Source: Symbiodinium natans
Taxonomy: Eukaryota > Sar > Dinophyceae > Suessiales > Symbiodiniaceae
Length of the DNA stretch: 64,000 nucleotides
Assembly: GCA_905221605.1 (NCBI GenBank)
Contig: CAJNDS010002222.1
Coordinates: 55,283 to 119,282 of the forward strand
Reading direction: 5' to 3'
Both the position numbers and the translations under genes were made by a program. Below are positions 10,301-22,300 of the stretch, piece by piece; positions within the stretch are counted from its first letter, which is position 1, and each line of letters begins with the position of its first letter. The notes under the pieces are model-generated. The model was not told where the DNA came from. It ran no database searches and saw only the letters and a program-made list of their open reading frames with translations.

Positions 10301-13300
10301 CCCCAAGAGCCTTATATCTTTCACCCTCAAGCCCCAAAACCTCAGAAGCTTGGAAGCCTCTAGGCCCGAAGTTTTTGTAGGATGCCCAGCAGTATCATGT
10401 CCTTGCTTTTGGTTTGGGTCCCGTGCAAGCCCACCCCATTCAACAAACTTCTTTGCTTTGAGGCTGCTGGAGGGTCTAAACTCATGGCAGTACTTTAAAC
10501 CCTAAACCCTAAACCCTAAGCCCTAAACCCTAAACCCTAAACCCTAACGTTCTTTCTGGCCAGGACCAAGGATGGCACTGCGACCTCCTATGAGGATTTC
10601 CAGCCTGTTGAGGGTCGACTGAGCCCTTGGGCTGGATCTGGGGTTTAGGGTTTAGGGTTTAGGGTTTAGGGTTGAGGGTTGCGGGTTTAGGGTCTAGGGT
10701 TTAGGGTTGAGGGTGCAGGGTTTAGGGTTAGGACTTAGGGCTTAGGATTTGGGGCTTCGGCGGCGGGGGGGGGGGGGGTGTAGTGCATCAGCAGGAAAAT
10801 GCTTCAACTATTAAGAGCATGTGTGGTACTGTTGGTTGCAACGTCGGTGTTCTTTACAAGATGCAGATAGTTTAAACAACGCACAGGAAGAAAGTGGTTG
10901 TGCATCTTACCATGATGTATGAAAGCAACTCAATTCAGTGTTGGAGACGAGTGGGTATTTCGAATCAATCGTCGACAGCCTCAGAATGAGTTGTTTCCGA
11001 AACAATTTCCAACAATGAAGATGATGCTAAAGTAAGCGAATCGCATGGCAACACACAAAAACGAAAACAGTTGAATGCAAACCTGCAGAGAACGAACCCT
11101 GTCAAAAGGTATCTGGACCAAGTTCAACAGAATACCCCTAACCAAACCCCTAAACCCTAAACCCTAAACCCTAAACCCTAAACCCTAAACCCTAAACCCT
11201 AAACCCTAAACCCCCTATTGAACCTGTAAAGAGCTTCAAGCATCGTCACTCCTTAACTCCGAACCATGGCATGCTTTATGACGTCCCAACCAGCAAAGGC
11301 TTCAAGGCAGACGAAGTGGAGAAGTCCTTCCAGGCACCGCGCCTTCGGGTTTAAGGGTTTAGGGTTTAGGGTTTAAGGGTTTAGGGTTGAGGGTTTGAGC
11401 TGCGAGGGTTTCTCTCAGGGGGCCTTAGTTTTCAAGGTTGCGCGGTAGGTTTTCAGGATGAGGGGCCGAGGGATCTATCATTTGGAAAGCTGTTGTTTTT
11501 TTGGATTTTGGGGTTTCGGGTGAAAGGCCTTGGCCTTGGCTTTGCCCCTCCGAACCGAAGAAAGGTTTGGAGGATCTCCGGCGTCCCCCAATGAAACCCT
11601 CACCCCTAAACCCTACACCTCTAGCCCTGAACAATTCGAATAGGGTTTTAGGTTTTAGGGTTCAGGGTTTAGAGGGTCTAGTTCAATAGTTCAGGTGTTT
11701 AAACCTAGGTTGAGGGTCGAGGGCCCAAGAAACAAAACAAAACTCTTCAAGCACCAAATTCCTAACGCCTGAGCCCCAAGCCCCCAAACTCCTATGCACT
11801 TAAGAACCTGAACCCACCCTTTGGTTCCATGTTTCTGCCACTTGGGGCTCCATGGTGGCCAGTCATATGGAACTTATGGAGGTAGATAGGGTTTAGGGTT
11901 TAGGGTTAGTTTATGAGTCTGTGCTGCACGTGGAGGCTGTCCAAGCGCATTCAGCCATGGCCTCCAGCGCCAAGCCCAAAAAAGGGCGCCAAATGCCCCA
12001 AACCCTAAGCCCTAAACCCTAAACCCTAAGCCCTAAAGCCTAAACCCTAAGCCCTAAGCCCTAAGCCCTAAACCTTAAACCCTACGCCCAAGAAGGCTTT
12101 CTCAATGCCGCAGTGGACATCTCTTCTCAGCGCAAAGGCGCTGAGAAAGCCTTCTTGGGCTCGGTACTGCGAACCGGTGGAATTGGTGGAAGTGGCACCG
12201 ATCAGCTCTCACGACAGGAGTTCGTGGTGGCCCCACAACTGCCCCCACCAACTATTTGCTTAAAGAAAAAATGAAAATCATTATAAGGAGGAATATATAT
12301 GTATATATATATATGGGATCTTATTAAGCAATTAGTAGATGACATGCGTGCATTTCTTGTCAACATCCCGACATGCCAACATCTTGGCGCGCGATGAAAC
12401 CAAGCAGTAGCTGCAGATGAGCGCTTGTAAGCCTGAAGCTGTGCGCTCTGAATTGCAAGCCTTTGAACATATCAAGCTCCTAGAAACAGACCCTCTGCAC
12501 AAGCACTGAATCTACAAACCTAGCGATTTAAGGCCAGCCCCCTGCCTTAAAGTCTAAAACCCGAAGCTCTGAACAACGCAGCCTCGACAACGCGATCATT
12601 GCTGCAGGTGGAGATTGTGGACGACGATCGCTGTGAGGATCAGGAAGAGTGGGGGCCTGTGAAGTTTTGTTTGGGGAGGGGGGGGGGTGCCTGGGGGGCT
12701 CTCGGGTTTAGCGTAGTTTTGCCGTCAATTACATCCGGAATCCTCCAACAGCCGCCGCCCATGCCAAAAACTCTTTCGCTGTGATTTTGGACTGGACAAG
12801 CCTCGCCCTAGCGCCGGGCAGTTTGAAGCCCAGCTTCTTCTGCACATGTCCTCATTTGAGGAATGCGCAGAAGTTTGGCCGAACCTTCTGACACAAGCGC
12901 GACGCGTCGACCCTGCAAGTGCTGCTGCAGTGGCTGCGCGTCTCGATGAATGATGTAGGATGGAGCGGGAAACAACGGGGCGGCTTGGGAGAGGATGGAG
13001 ACGACACCTGTTGCAGAATGAGTGTGAGCAGCCATTGACGCGCTGCCAACAGTATGTACTGTTTCTCCGAGGCCTGACGAACCCTAGTCAGCCGTGATCT
13101 CGCCATCGTATGTCAAGACCCTGGGTAAGACTATGAGAAGCCTCGAGCTCCAACGGGGGCCAGATATCGGCGACGGCTGTTTAGCGTTTTTGGTTTTGGT
13201 TTTGTTGGGGTATGTAGTTTTAGAATTTAATATTTGAGCGGGGCTTAGGGGGGGAGGCTTTTGAGGGCATGTTCGGGTGTTTAGATCTTGTTGGGGTGCC

Positions 13301-16300
13301 TTTCGGTCGTTGAAAGCTACAAACCCTGAACCCTAAACCCCACACCCTAAACCCCAAACCCTAAACCCCAAACCCTAAACCCGAAACCCCAAACCCAAAC
13401 CTTACAATTGGCAGGTTTGAGAGGTGGAGGATGCCCAGAAGCTCACCGGGTTTAGGGTTTAGGATCTAGGGGTTAGGGTTTAGGGTTTAGGGTTTAGGGT
13501 TCAGGTTTAGGGACCCTGTAGGCACATGGGCTCCCTGGGGATCGTTCCTTGGCTTTCTTGCCGTTCTCAACGCAGCATGAAGCCCAGCGAATCCCTGGGA
13601 CACGAGCAGCTACAGCCCCAAACCCAAAGCAGGTGACCCCGTTAAATTATACCCCCTTTAGGGTGCACCTAGTTCCCGTGTTGTTGCGGGTAAAGCTTCC
13701 CGAGCCCAAGAAAGCCACAAAATGAGGGTCCGTTTGTAGTGCCACGACTGGAATGGGTGCCCCAAAACCCTATTTAGTAGGGTTTTTGGGCCAGGAAATA
13801 CCATAGTAGCACTACATATGGACCCTCTAGGATTCGGTCCTGTCCTAGAAACAGAGTCCCGAAACAAGAGCTTAACAGGACCAAGGGCAGCCTACCTACA
13901 CCCGTTTTCAAGAAAGTGTTCGTGGCAGACTGTTCACTTCGCCCCCTCAAAACTCGAGGCGCTCCACCCTAAACCCTCTGAACCCTAAACTCTAAGCCTC
14001 GAAAAGACCTGAAACCCAAAACGCTCTACACCCTAAACCCTGAACCCTAAACCCCAAACCCTGAACTTGAACCTTGAACCTGGGACCTCGAAGAACCAGG
14101 GACTCTCTAAACTCTCTATATAAACTCTCCAGACTCTCTAAACTCTCTAAACTCTCTAAACCCTCTAAACTCTCTAAACCCTCTAAACCCTAGGCCCAAA
14201 ACCCTAAGCAACTCGCAAATTTCAGGTTCACCTGCGAGCTCTTTGACCCGCAGGTGGATGGCAACAACCTCTGCCAAGGCCCTCGTAGGGCTGGCGGTCG
14301 GCCCATTTCGGGGTTTTTCGGTTGAGGGTTCTATCCCTAAACCCTCAACCCTGAACCCTGAATGTCAAGGAATTTTGGAGCAAAACGAGTTCGACGAGCT
14401 CATGAAGGGCCGCAGTGTGGAAGAGAAAAGCTTGGACAGAATAGCCGTGACGTTGCATCTCAACGTGCGCTGCCATTTGGACTGTGACGCCGCTCCCGCT
14501 TTTGCGCATTATGGCAACGCTCCAGACCGCCACGTAGACCTACTCTATTGTTTCTCGAGAATGGATGTGGACACTTTGACTTGCTGCGCCCAGCACGGCC
14601 TCGGAAACTTCCAAAGACTTTGGTGTTGTCGACCGTGCACTTTGACCGCATTCTCCGCGGGGAGAAACATATGGAAGTCAGGCGTGATGACGACGGCGTT
14701 GCTCGTTCTTTGCAAACCCTGAACCCTGAACTCTGAACCCTGAACCCTGAACCTGAACCCTGAACCCTAAACCCAAAACCCTACACCCTAAACCCTAAAC
14801 CCTAAACCCTAAACCCTGAACCCAACCCTAAACCCCAAGCTGGCCAGGTTGAGGTTCTGCCCTGAACCATAAAGCCGAAAAGCCTCAACCCCAAACATCT
14901 TCCTGGAGCCCGCGAAAAGGCCAAGCGACCTTATCTTAGCTGCTGAGTGAGTACACTTAGGTGTACACTTGTTTGGGGCTTATGAACTCAGCAACTCAGT
15001 TATCTTGCCAATACCTGAAAGCAGCACATCTGATGGTCAGTGGACGCAGGGTCCTTATCTTGTACGTACTTCTTCATGGAATGAGGTACAGTACCCCTAA
15101 ACCCTAAACCCCAAACCCTAAACCCTAAACCCTAAAGCCTAAAGCCTAAACCCGAAACCCTAAACCCTAAACCCAAACCTTAAGCCCAAAACCTGAAACC
15201 CTAAACCCTTAACCCTAAACCCTACACCCTCGACCCTGAACCCTAGACCCTAAACCCTAGATCCTAAACCCAAAACCTGAAACCCTAAACCCTAAACCCG
15301 AAGCCCTAAACCCGAAACCCTAAACCCTGCCCCTCGAAGATGGCAAGAGGTGCCTTGGGAGATGTGCCTGTCACCACGATCAAGATCATCGACAAAGACA
15401 TGCCGCCAGTCCCAGCGGGATATGAAACGGGATATATAGGGTTTAGGGTCTAGGGTTTAGGGCTTAAAGGGACCCCCAATATTGAGCCCCAAATGGTAGG
15501 ACTTCCCTAGTTTCGGAAACCCCCATATGTTGCTGATATTCAGATAGGATTCCCTGCACAAACTAGTCCAGAGCAATGGGTATCCGTTTTTTTGATTGCT
15601 GGCACATCACTGCATGTCCCTATCACCTTGGCACCTCGACCCCACATCTTCTTTCGGAACCTTCCCAGATCCGCAGACATGTAGGGTTTAGCGTGTCTTG
15701 GCTTCGGGGGCCCGCCGCCAGCCAGCTGTGGGAGGTAGAGCCAAGGGTGCGAAAGCAGTCGTAAGCAATTATGCCTCCCGCCCAACACCTCAAGACCGGA
15801 ATGTTCCGGAATGCGAACGTGTGCAGCATGACCTCAAGGCCCGACATAGTACGCACAGCTCTCCCTGACTTTGGGGGTGTGATGAAGAAAGGCCCGTGCT
15901 ACAATAGGAACCGCAAAAGGGAGGGGGGGGGGGGGGGGGGGGGGCGGTTTCTGGATCCCTCCTCCCGGCCAGCAGTAGCAGTCAACGGGGAGTGCGCAGC
16001 AGATGTGGAAGCCTTGTACCTAACATGCAGAAGCCCTTGCTTCACACTAACCCGACGCTGTTTAGCACCCTTAAAGTTCGGCTAGCCAATTGGTGATGGA
16101 ACCCTAAACTCTAAACCCCAAGCCCAAAACCGAAAAACCCTCTCGTGCTTCCATTTCGCATGGGATGAGAGGTTTTGTTGGTGCTTCCGCTTCCGTCGTT
16201 CTGCACTTCTGGGGCCAAACCCTGAAGCGAAAAACTGCCGGCATGAGCCGCGTTTAGGGTTTAGGGTTTTAGGGTTTAGGGTTTAGGGTTCCATCCCTGC

Positions 16301-19300
16301 TTGCCTATGATTGCCCTTTCCTTCTCTCCAGCCCTGGTCTTCAGCCAAGCCCCTCCTCCCAAATGCAAGCGGCCATGGCAAAATGGCTCCCAAAACCATC
16401 TATACCACTTAGTCCCCCCCCCAAGCATAAAACTCAGAAGGTCTTCACTCCCTTGAAATCCCCTAAGCCCTAAACCCCTTAAACCCCTAAACCCCCTAAG
16501 CCCCTAAGCAGCCCCTAAACCCCGAACCCCTAAACCCCTAAACCCCTAAACACCTAAACACCTTAACCCCTTAAACCCCTAAACCCTAAACCTCCCTTGA
16601 AAAGCCCCCCTCCATCGCCCAGTCCCGGCGTTCTGGCTTTCGACCACGAGGAGGACAAGTTGGAGGTCAAGGCTAATACGGACACCGATGTCACCGCCCG
16701 GGCTCCCCAGACATTTGGGGTTTAGGGTTTAGGGTTTTGGGTTTAGGGCTTCGGGTTTAGGGTTTTGGGTTTAGGGTTTTGGGTTTAGCGGGGGGGGGGG
16801 GGGGGGTTGTGAGGGTTCAGAGTAAGAATATGTATAGTATTCTGTAAGACCCATATACCTAAATAGGGAATGCTTCGGCCTTAAAGTACTTCCTATGTAG
16901 GGTCTCTGGGGTCGAAGTATACAATTTTGAGGTACATGGACTGGAAGGGAGAAAACTGAACACGAGTCACGTGAACAATCAGAATCCTCACCATCATCGT
17001 CATCAGTTGCAGGGGCGTTCTTTGAGGGGTTTGCGGGTTTGTGGCCCTAAACCCTAAACCCTAAACCTGAACCCTAAACCCTCCGCAGAAGCTAAACACG
17101 AGCTTTGGGGCTTAGCAGAAGCAATGCAGTAGATTTCTGAAGAAGAAGCCACTGGAGTTGCTGAGTCTGAGGACCCAAACAGGGAAGGTGGCCTAGACTT
17201 ATGGGGTTCTGTTGGGAGGGTTTAGGGTTTAGGGCTTAGGGTTTAGGGTTCAGGGTTTCGGGTTTAGGGTTTAGGCCCAAGGTTCCCTACTACTGCCTAA
17301 GACTCCCTAAGCTTCCGGAAGATTCCTCAGGTACCTACCCACCATGAACCCCCCCTCCCTGAAGGATCCTGTAAAAAACTAGTTGCATCAACTACAGGCC
17401 CAAGGTTGCTCGACAGCTGTCATAGGTGTTGAGTCCACTCTGGGTTTAGGGTTTAGGGGCTTAGGGGTTTAGGGTTTAGGGTTTAGGGTTTAGGAAACGG
17501 TTAAGGGTTTATATAGGGTTTAGGGTTTAGGTTTCGTGGTCTAAGGGTTTAGCGTTTAGGTTGAGCACCAATGCCCCAGGTGGAGATCCTTGTCAAGAGG
17601 ATGGAGGGCGCTTCCGGGCAGGTGGGCGAGTGGGGTTGTAGGGTTTAGGGTTTTGGATTATTTCGGGTTTAGGGTTTAGGGAAACCCTACCAAGATCGCA
17701 ACTTTTCAGAAGGTCTGTTCCCCCTAGATGAGGACCCCATTCTGTGGCACCAAGAAAGGGAAACCTCACCTGCCACTTGTCATTGAGGGCCCAAAAAAAC
17801 CACATAAACACATAGGGTTTCTGAAATTAGGGGTCCCTTATTGGGGTCCTTCGGAAATCCTACTGTGCGGGGGCTTTTTTGGGGGTGCCCTATTTTCGTA
17901 AAGCCCCTTATGGATCCTACAAACCATGGTTACCCCTAAACCCTGAACCCTAAACCCTTCTACCCCAAGCGTAGGATCCTTATGCTCATGTGGTTTTTGG
18001 GCCCCTAAGTCACAGGTCCTAGAGGTTTCTGTGTGTGTCTGGGGTCATGCCTGGACCACTGAACCCTGAACCCCCAAAACCCCTTGGTTAGGGTTTCGGG
18101 TTAGGGTTTAGGGTGTAGGGTCTAGGGTTTAGGGTTTAGGGTTTAGGGCTTATTAGGGTTTAGGGTTTAGGGTTTAAGCCTGAACACCTCACGGCGCTCT
18201 TCCGAAAGCCCAGTGCGCGCCAGGTCTCCTGCAAGTACCGCACTGAGGGGGAGACCGCCCAGGCGACGGCTTCTTCAGGGCCTCTTTGTCGGTTGCAAAC
18301 AGAATCCTACAAGTTGCTCCCAGACCGTTGGGTTCTTGAGGAAGCCCCAAGCCCTAAACCCTAAACCCTAAACCCTAAACCCTAAACCCTAAACCCTATA
18401 AGCTCTAAACCCTAAATCGGGTTCGAGGCTGAGGGGTTCCGAACTTACCCCTCTGCATCTGGGTCGGTTTTCGGGGCGCGGGATCCCTAAATCCCGTAGA
18501 AGGGAGTTGAAAGGGTTCAGGGTTTAGGGTTTAGGGTTTAGGGTTTGGGGTTTGGGGTTTAGGGTTTAGGGTTTAAAACCCATGAGGTTTGGGATGTTTA
18601 GCCCCCAAACCCTGAACCTTTTGGTGAGCAGGGCCGTTGTCGTGTGAAGGTTGGTGTTTTGAGTTGCCGGTGGCCCTAAACCCTAAACCCTAAACCCTAA
18701 ACCCTAAACCCTAAACCCTAAACCCTAAACCCTAAACCCTAAACCCTAAACCCTAAACCCTGAACTATGCACGCTCCCCCGCCTGTCCCGCAAAGCAGCA
18801 AGAGATGTAGGGGTTTCGTGCTAAGTGTCGAGGGGCGAATGTCAACTACAATTGCCGGGTATATCCCTAAACCCCGAAACCCCCTAAACCCCTAAACCCT
18901 CAAACCCTCAAACCCCTAAACCCCTAAACCCCTAAACCCCTAAACCCCTAAACCCCTAAACCCCTAAACCCCTAAACCCCTGAACCCCTGAACCCCTAAA
19001 CCCCTAAACCCTAAACCCTAAACCTAAACCCTGAACCCTAATATGCCCGAGCCTCAAGAGCAGAACTCCGCTTCAGCCCCCCCCTCGCGCCAGGCGGGTG
19101 ACGACTTCGCGCCTCTAGAGGGAACGCTGGAGTGCTGCCTGCATGTTACATGGTCAGTTCGCTAAATTATGGGCTTAGGTTTAGGGTTTAGGGTTTAGGG
19201 TTTAGGGTTTAGGGTTTAGGGTTTAGGGTTTAGGGTTTAGGGTTTTTTTGGTACCCTGGAAATGCCGCCTTATAATATGGGTCAACAAAAGAGACTATAT

Positions 19301-22300
19301 TTCAAAGAAGTGACCACGTGGTGGCCGCGAAGAGTGTTCGAGTGTTTAGGGCCTAGGGCTCGGGGCTTGGCACTTGGGATGATGAGTTGGGTTTTTGTCC
19401 CAGCCAGCATCTATCAGTTTTGTCCTTGTGCTGACAATCAGCAGAAGCTAGTTCTTTTGGGGTTTAGGGTGACCTCGTTTGGGTTGCTATTGCTTAGTAG
19501 GGTGGGGTGGGGGGGGGGGGCGGGCGTGTCGGCTGGGCGTTTTGGCTAGCGGATGGAAGCCACTATGCTGTCACGGCGCCGTTAAATCCGAAGCACCTTG
19601 TACAAGAGTGCCTAAACCCTCATTAAGCCCTAAACCCTAAACCCTGGAAACGTTTATTCTCGATCAAAACGGGGCGTCCAGCAACCCGTGAGCGTTAACG
19701 GCGGCTACTTTTCAATTCAAGCAGGTTCCCAGTTTCCCCTAAGCCCTAAACTGCAGTGTTCTAGGGGTTTAGAGGGTTTAGGGGTGGTTCAGGGGGTTCA
19801 GAGAGTTCAGGGGGTGTAGGTTTTTGGGGTTTGCTAGGACGCGGAGTAGACCCTTATTTCCTTTTTTTAGGGTTGGGGTTCCTCCCCTAGCACCAAAACA
19901 GTCCAACCAACCCCTTTTATTCCTAGGAACCCTAAACCCTAAACCTTCAGGGAGTCGAAGACCATGTTGGGGGGGGGGGGGGGGGGTGCAGTCCCTAAAC
20001 CCTAAACCCTAAACCCTAAACCCTAAACCCTAAACCCTAAACCCCTAAACCCTAAACCCTAAACCCTAAACCCTAAACCCTCAGAACCTTCACCGCCTTG
20101 CATGCCAGGTTCCAGCCCGGCGAGCCTTCTTCCCAGCAGCCTTCATCGACTGTAGGGTTTAGAGGGAACCCTAAACCCTAAACCCTAAACCCTAAACCCC
20201 AAACCCTAAGCCCTAAACCCCAAACCCTAAACCCTAAACCCAGGGTCTTTTTGGGTATTACAGTAGGGGCCGCGCCTTGGGGGCTCAAGTAACGTCTGAA
20301 CACCCACCACCCCAAAGCGCAAAGCCACGTCGCAAGGAGCCAGTGGCCCGTTTCAGGCCCCTTTTCGGGTTTTTTCCTGCCACTGCTTCCTAGGGCTGGG
20401 GTTTAGGGTTTAGGGTTTAGGGTTTAGGGCTTAGGGCTTAGGGCTTAGGGTTTATGGTTAGGGTTTAGGGTTTAGGGTTTCACATGCAAGGTCCGGGAGA
20501 CTTTTTATAGGGGCACATCCTAAGCTAAGAACTTTCCGCGCGGGTCTTTCCGGTCGAGGGAACTCACAGCGCCCTAAACCCTAAACCCTTTCGGGTTTAG
20601 GGTTTTCATCCTAAACCCTAAACCGTACACCCTGAACACTAAAGCATCCACGACCCATGCCTTCCCTTCCCAGGTGACCCCGAAGCAGATATCCACCCCA
20701 AACCCGAAGTATCCCAAAATACCCCAAACCCTAGCCCTAAACCCTAAACCCTAAACTCTAAACCCTAGCCCTAAACCCTAAACATCCCAAACTACCGCAA
20801 GCCTTCAACGATTTCTGAGAGCAAGAGCCCTCTACCTCCTCAGTGCTGAGGTGTGAGAAAAAGGTCGAGGTCACTATCAAGGGCCGCAAGAGGCAGCAAG
20901 GTTTAGGATTTGGGTTGAGGGTTAGGGTTGTGGGTTTTGGGGTTCAGGGTGGTAGGTAGCTGCCCCGAACCCTCCCCCCCCCCCGCCCGGGGATGACTTA
21001 AACTTTCCCCTATTTGAGTTTCAAGATGGTTTAGAGTTCAGGGTTGCATCGGAAGCTGTCAGTTAGACGAGAGTGTCGGGCTGTTTACAGTGAGGTGGAG
21101 CTGGGACCCTAAACTCCTAAACCCTAAACCCTAAGCCCTAAGCCCTAAGCCCCAAACCCTCTTCGCGCGCTTGTGAGACTTGGGGGTTGACGGCCAAGTC
21201 GCCATTTTCATAGAACGCTGAAGGGGAGTCTAGGGAGCTCTTTAGGGCTTAGGGTCTAGGGTTTAGGGTTTAGGGTTTAGGGTCTATAGGGTTTAGGGTT
21301 GAGGGTTGAGGGTTTGGGGGTTAGGAGAAGATTCCGGCTAGGCCCACTCAGCGTCCAAGAAGGAGGTAACAGGCTGTGGTCACCGTGGGCGCGTTAAACC
21401 GCTTGGGATGTTCCCCTTACTCCAACAGTCCTTAATGGGGATCAGAATAGGGGGCACCCGGGTACCATAATCCCTATTCAGGACTGTTAGTAGACGGGGG
21501 AACATCCCAACCCTCAACCCTAAACCCAAAACCCCCGAAGCTCTATGTTTAGAGCGCGGGGGCCCTCAGAGACGCAGGCATCCCCTGTGAGAGTTCGGGG
21601 TTAACGTTTAGGGTTTGAGGGGGCTCTGCACCTCACACATACTCCTTATCCCTACCCTGGACAAAGTATACGCAGTGCTGGTGCTCCTCAAATCCCGACA
21701 ACTCTGAACTCTAAGCCCTATAACTCCCTTAAGGGGCGTTTTGGATTTAGGGTTTAGGGTTTAGGGTGTAGGGTGTAGGGCTCTATGATGGGCAACAGGT
21801 ACGAAGCCACACAGATGCGGGGGCGCCCGATGGGTTCGCACGTGCTTGGTGTCGAGGGGCCTTCTTTGGGGTGTTGAGGGTTTGGGCGGCTTTATTCTTC
21901 CATCGGGGCTAAACATCTGCAGCGCTAAGATGCTGAGCCCTGCTCCCTTTCGACCTACCCTCTACAAGGAGGGGCCCCCTAGTTTTGAGTAGAGTTAGAA
22001 GAACCCTAATAGGGTTATAGGGATCCTAAATTAGGTTACAAGTCCCTTAACTACAGTTAGTATAGTAAGGGGGCCCCTCCTTGTAGATCTTCAGGTGTGA
22101 TGTAGTTTTGGCGTATTCGCAAAGGGCCGAGCTGGTGGTCATCCGAATTTAATAACTTGGTAGCCCATTGGTACCCTTTGCCCTTCTTTTGGGTTCTGGT
22201 TTCCCTTACAAAAGAACCAACTCAAAAAGAAGGTGCCCTTATTATAAGATGGTTACTGGGCTACCAAGATAATGTGGGAAAGGCTTGTAATCTGTTTGAA

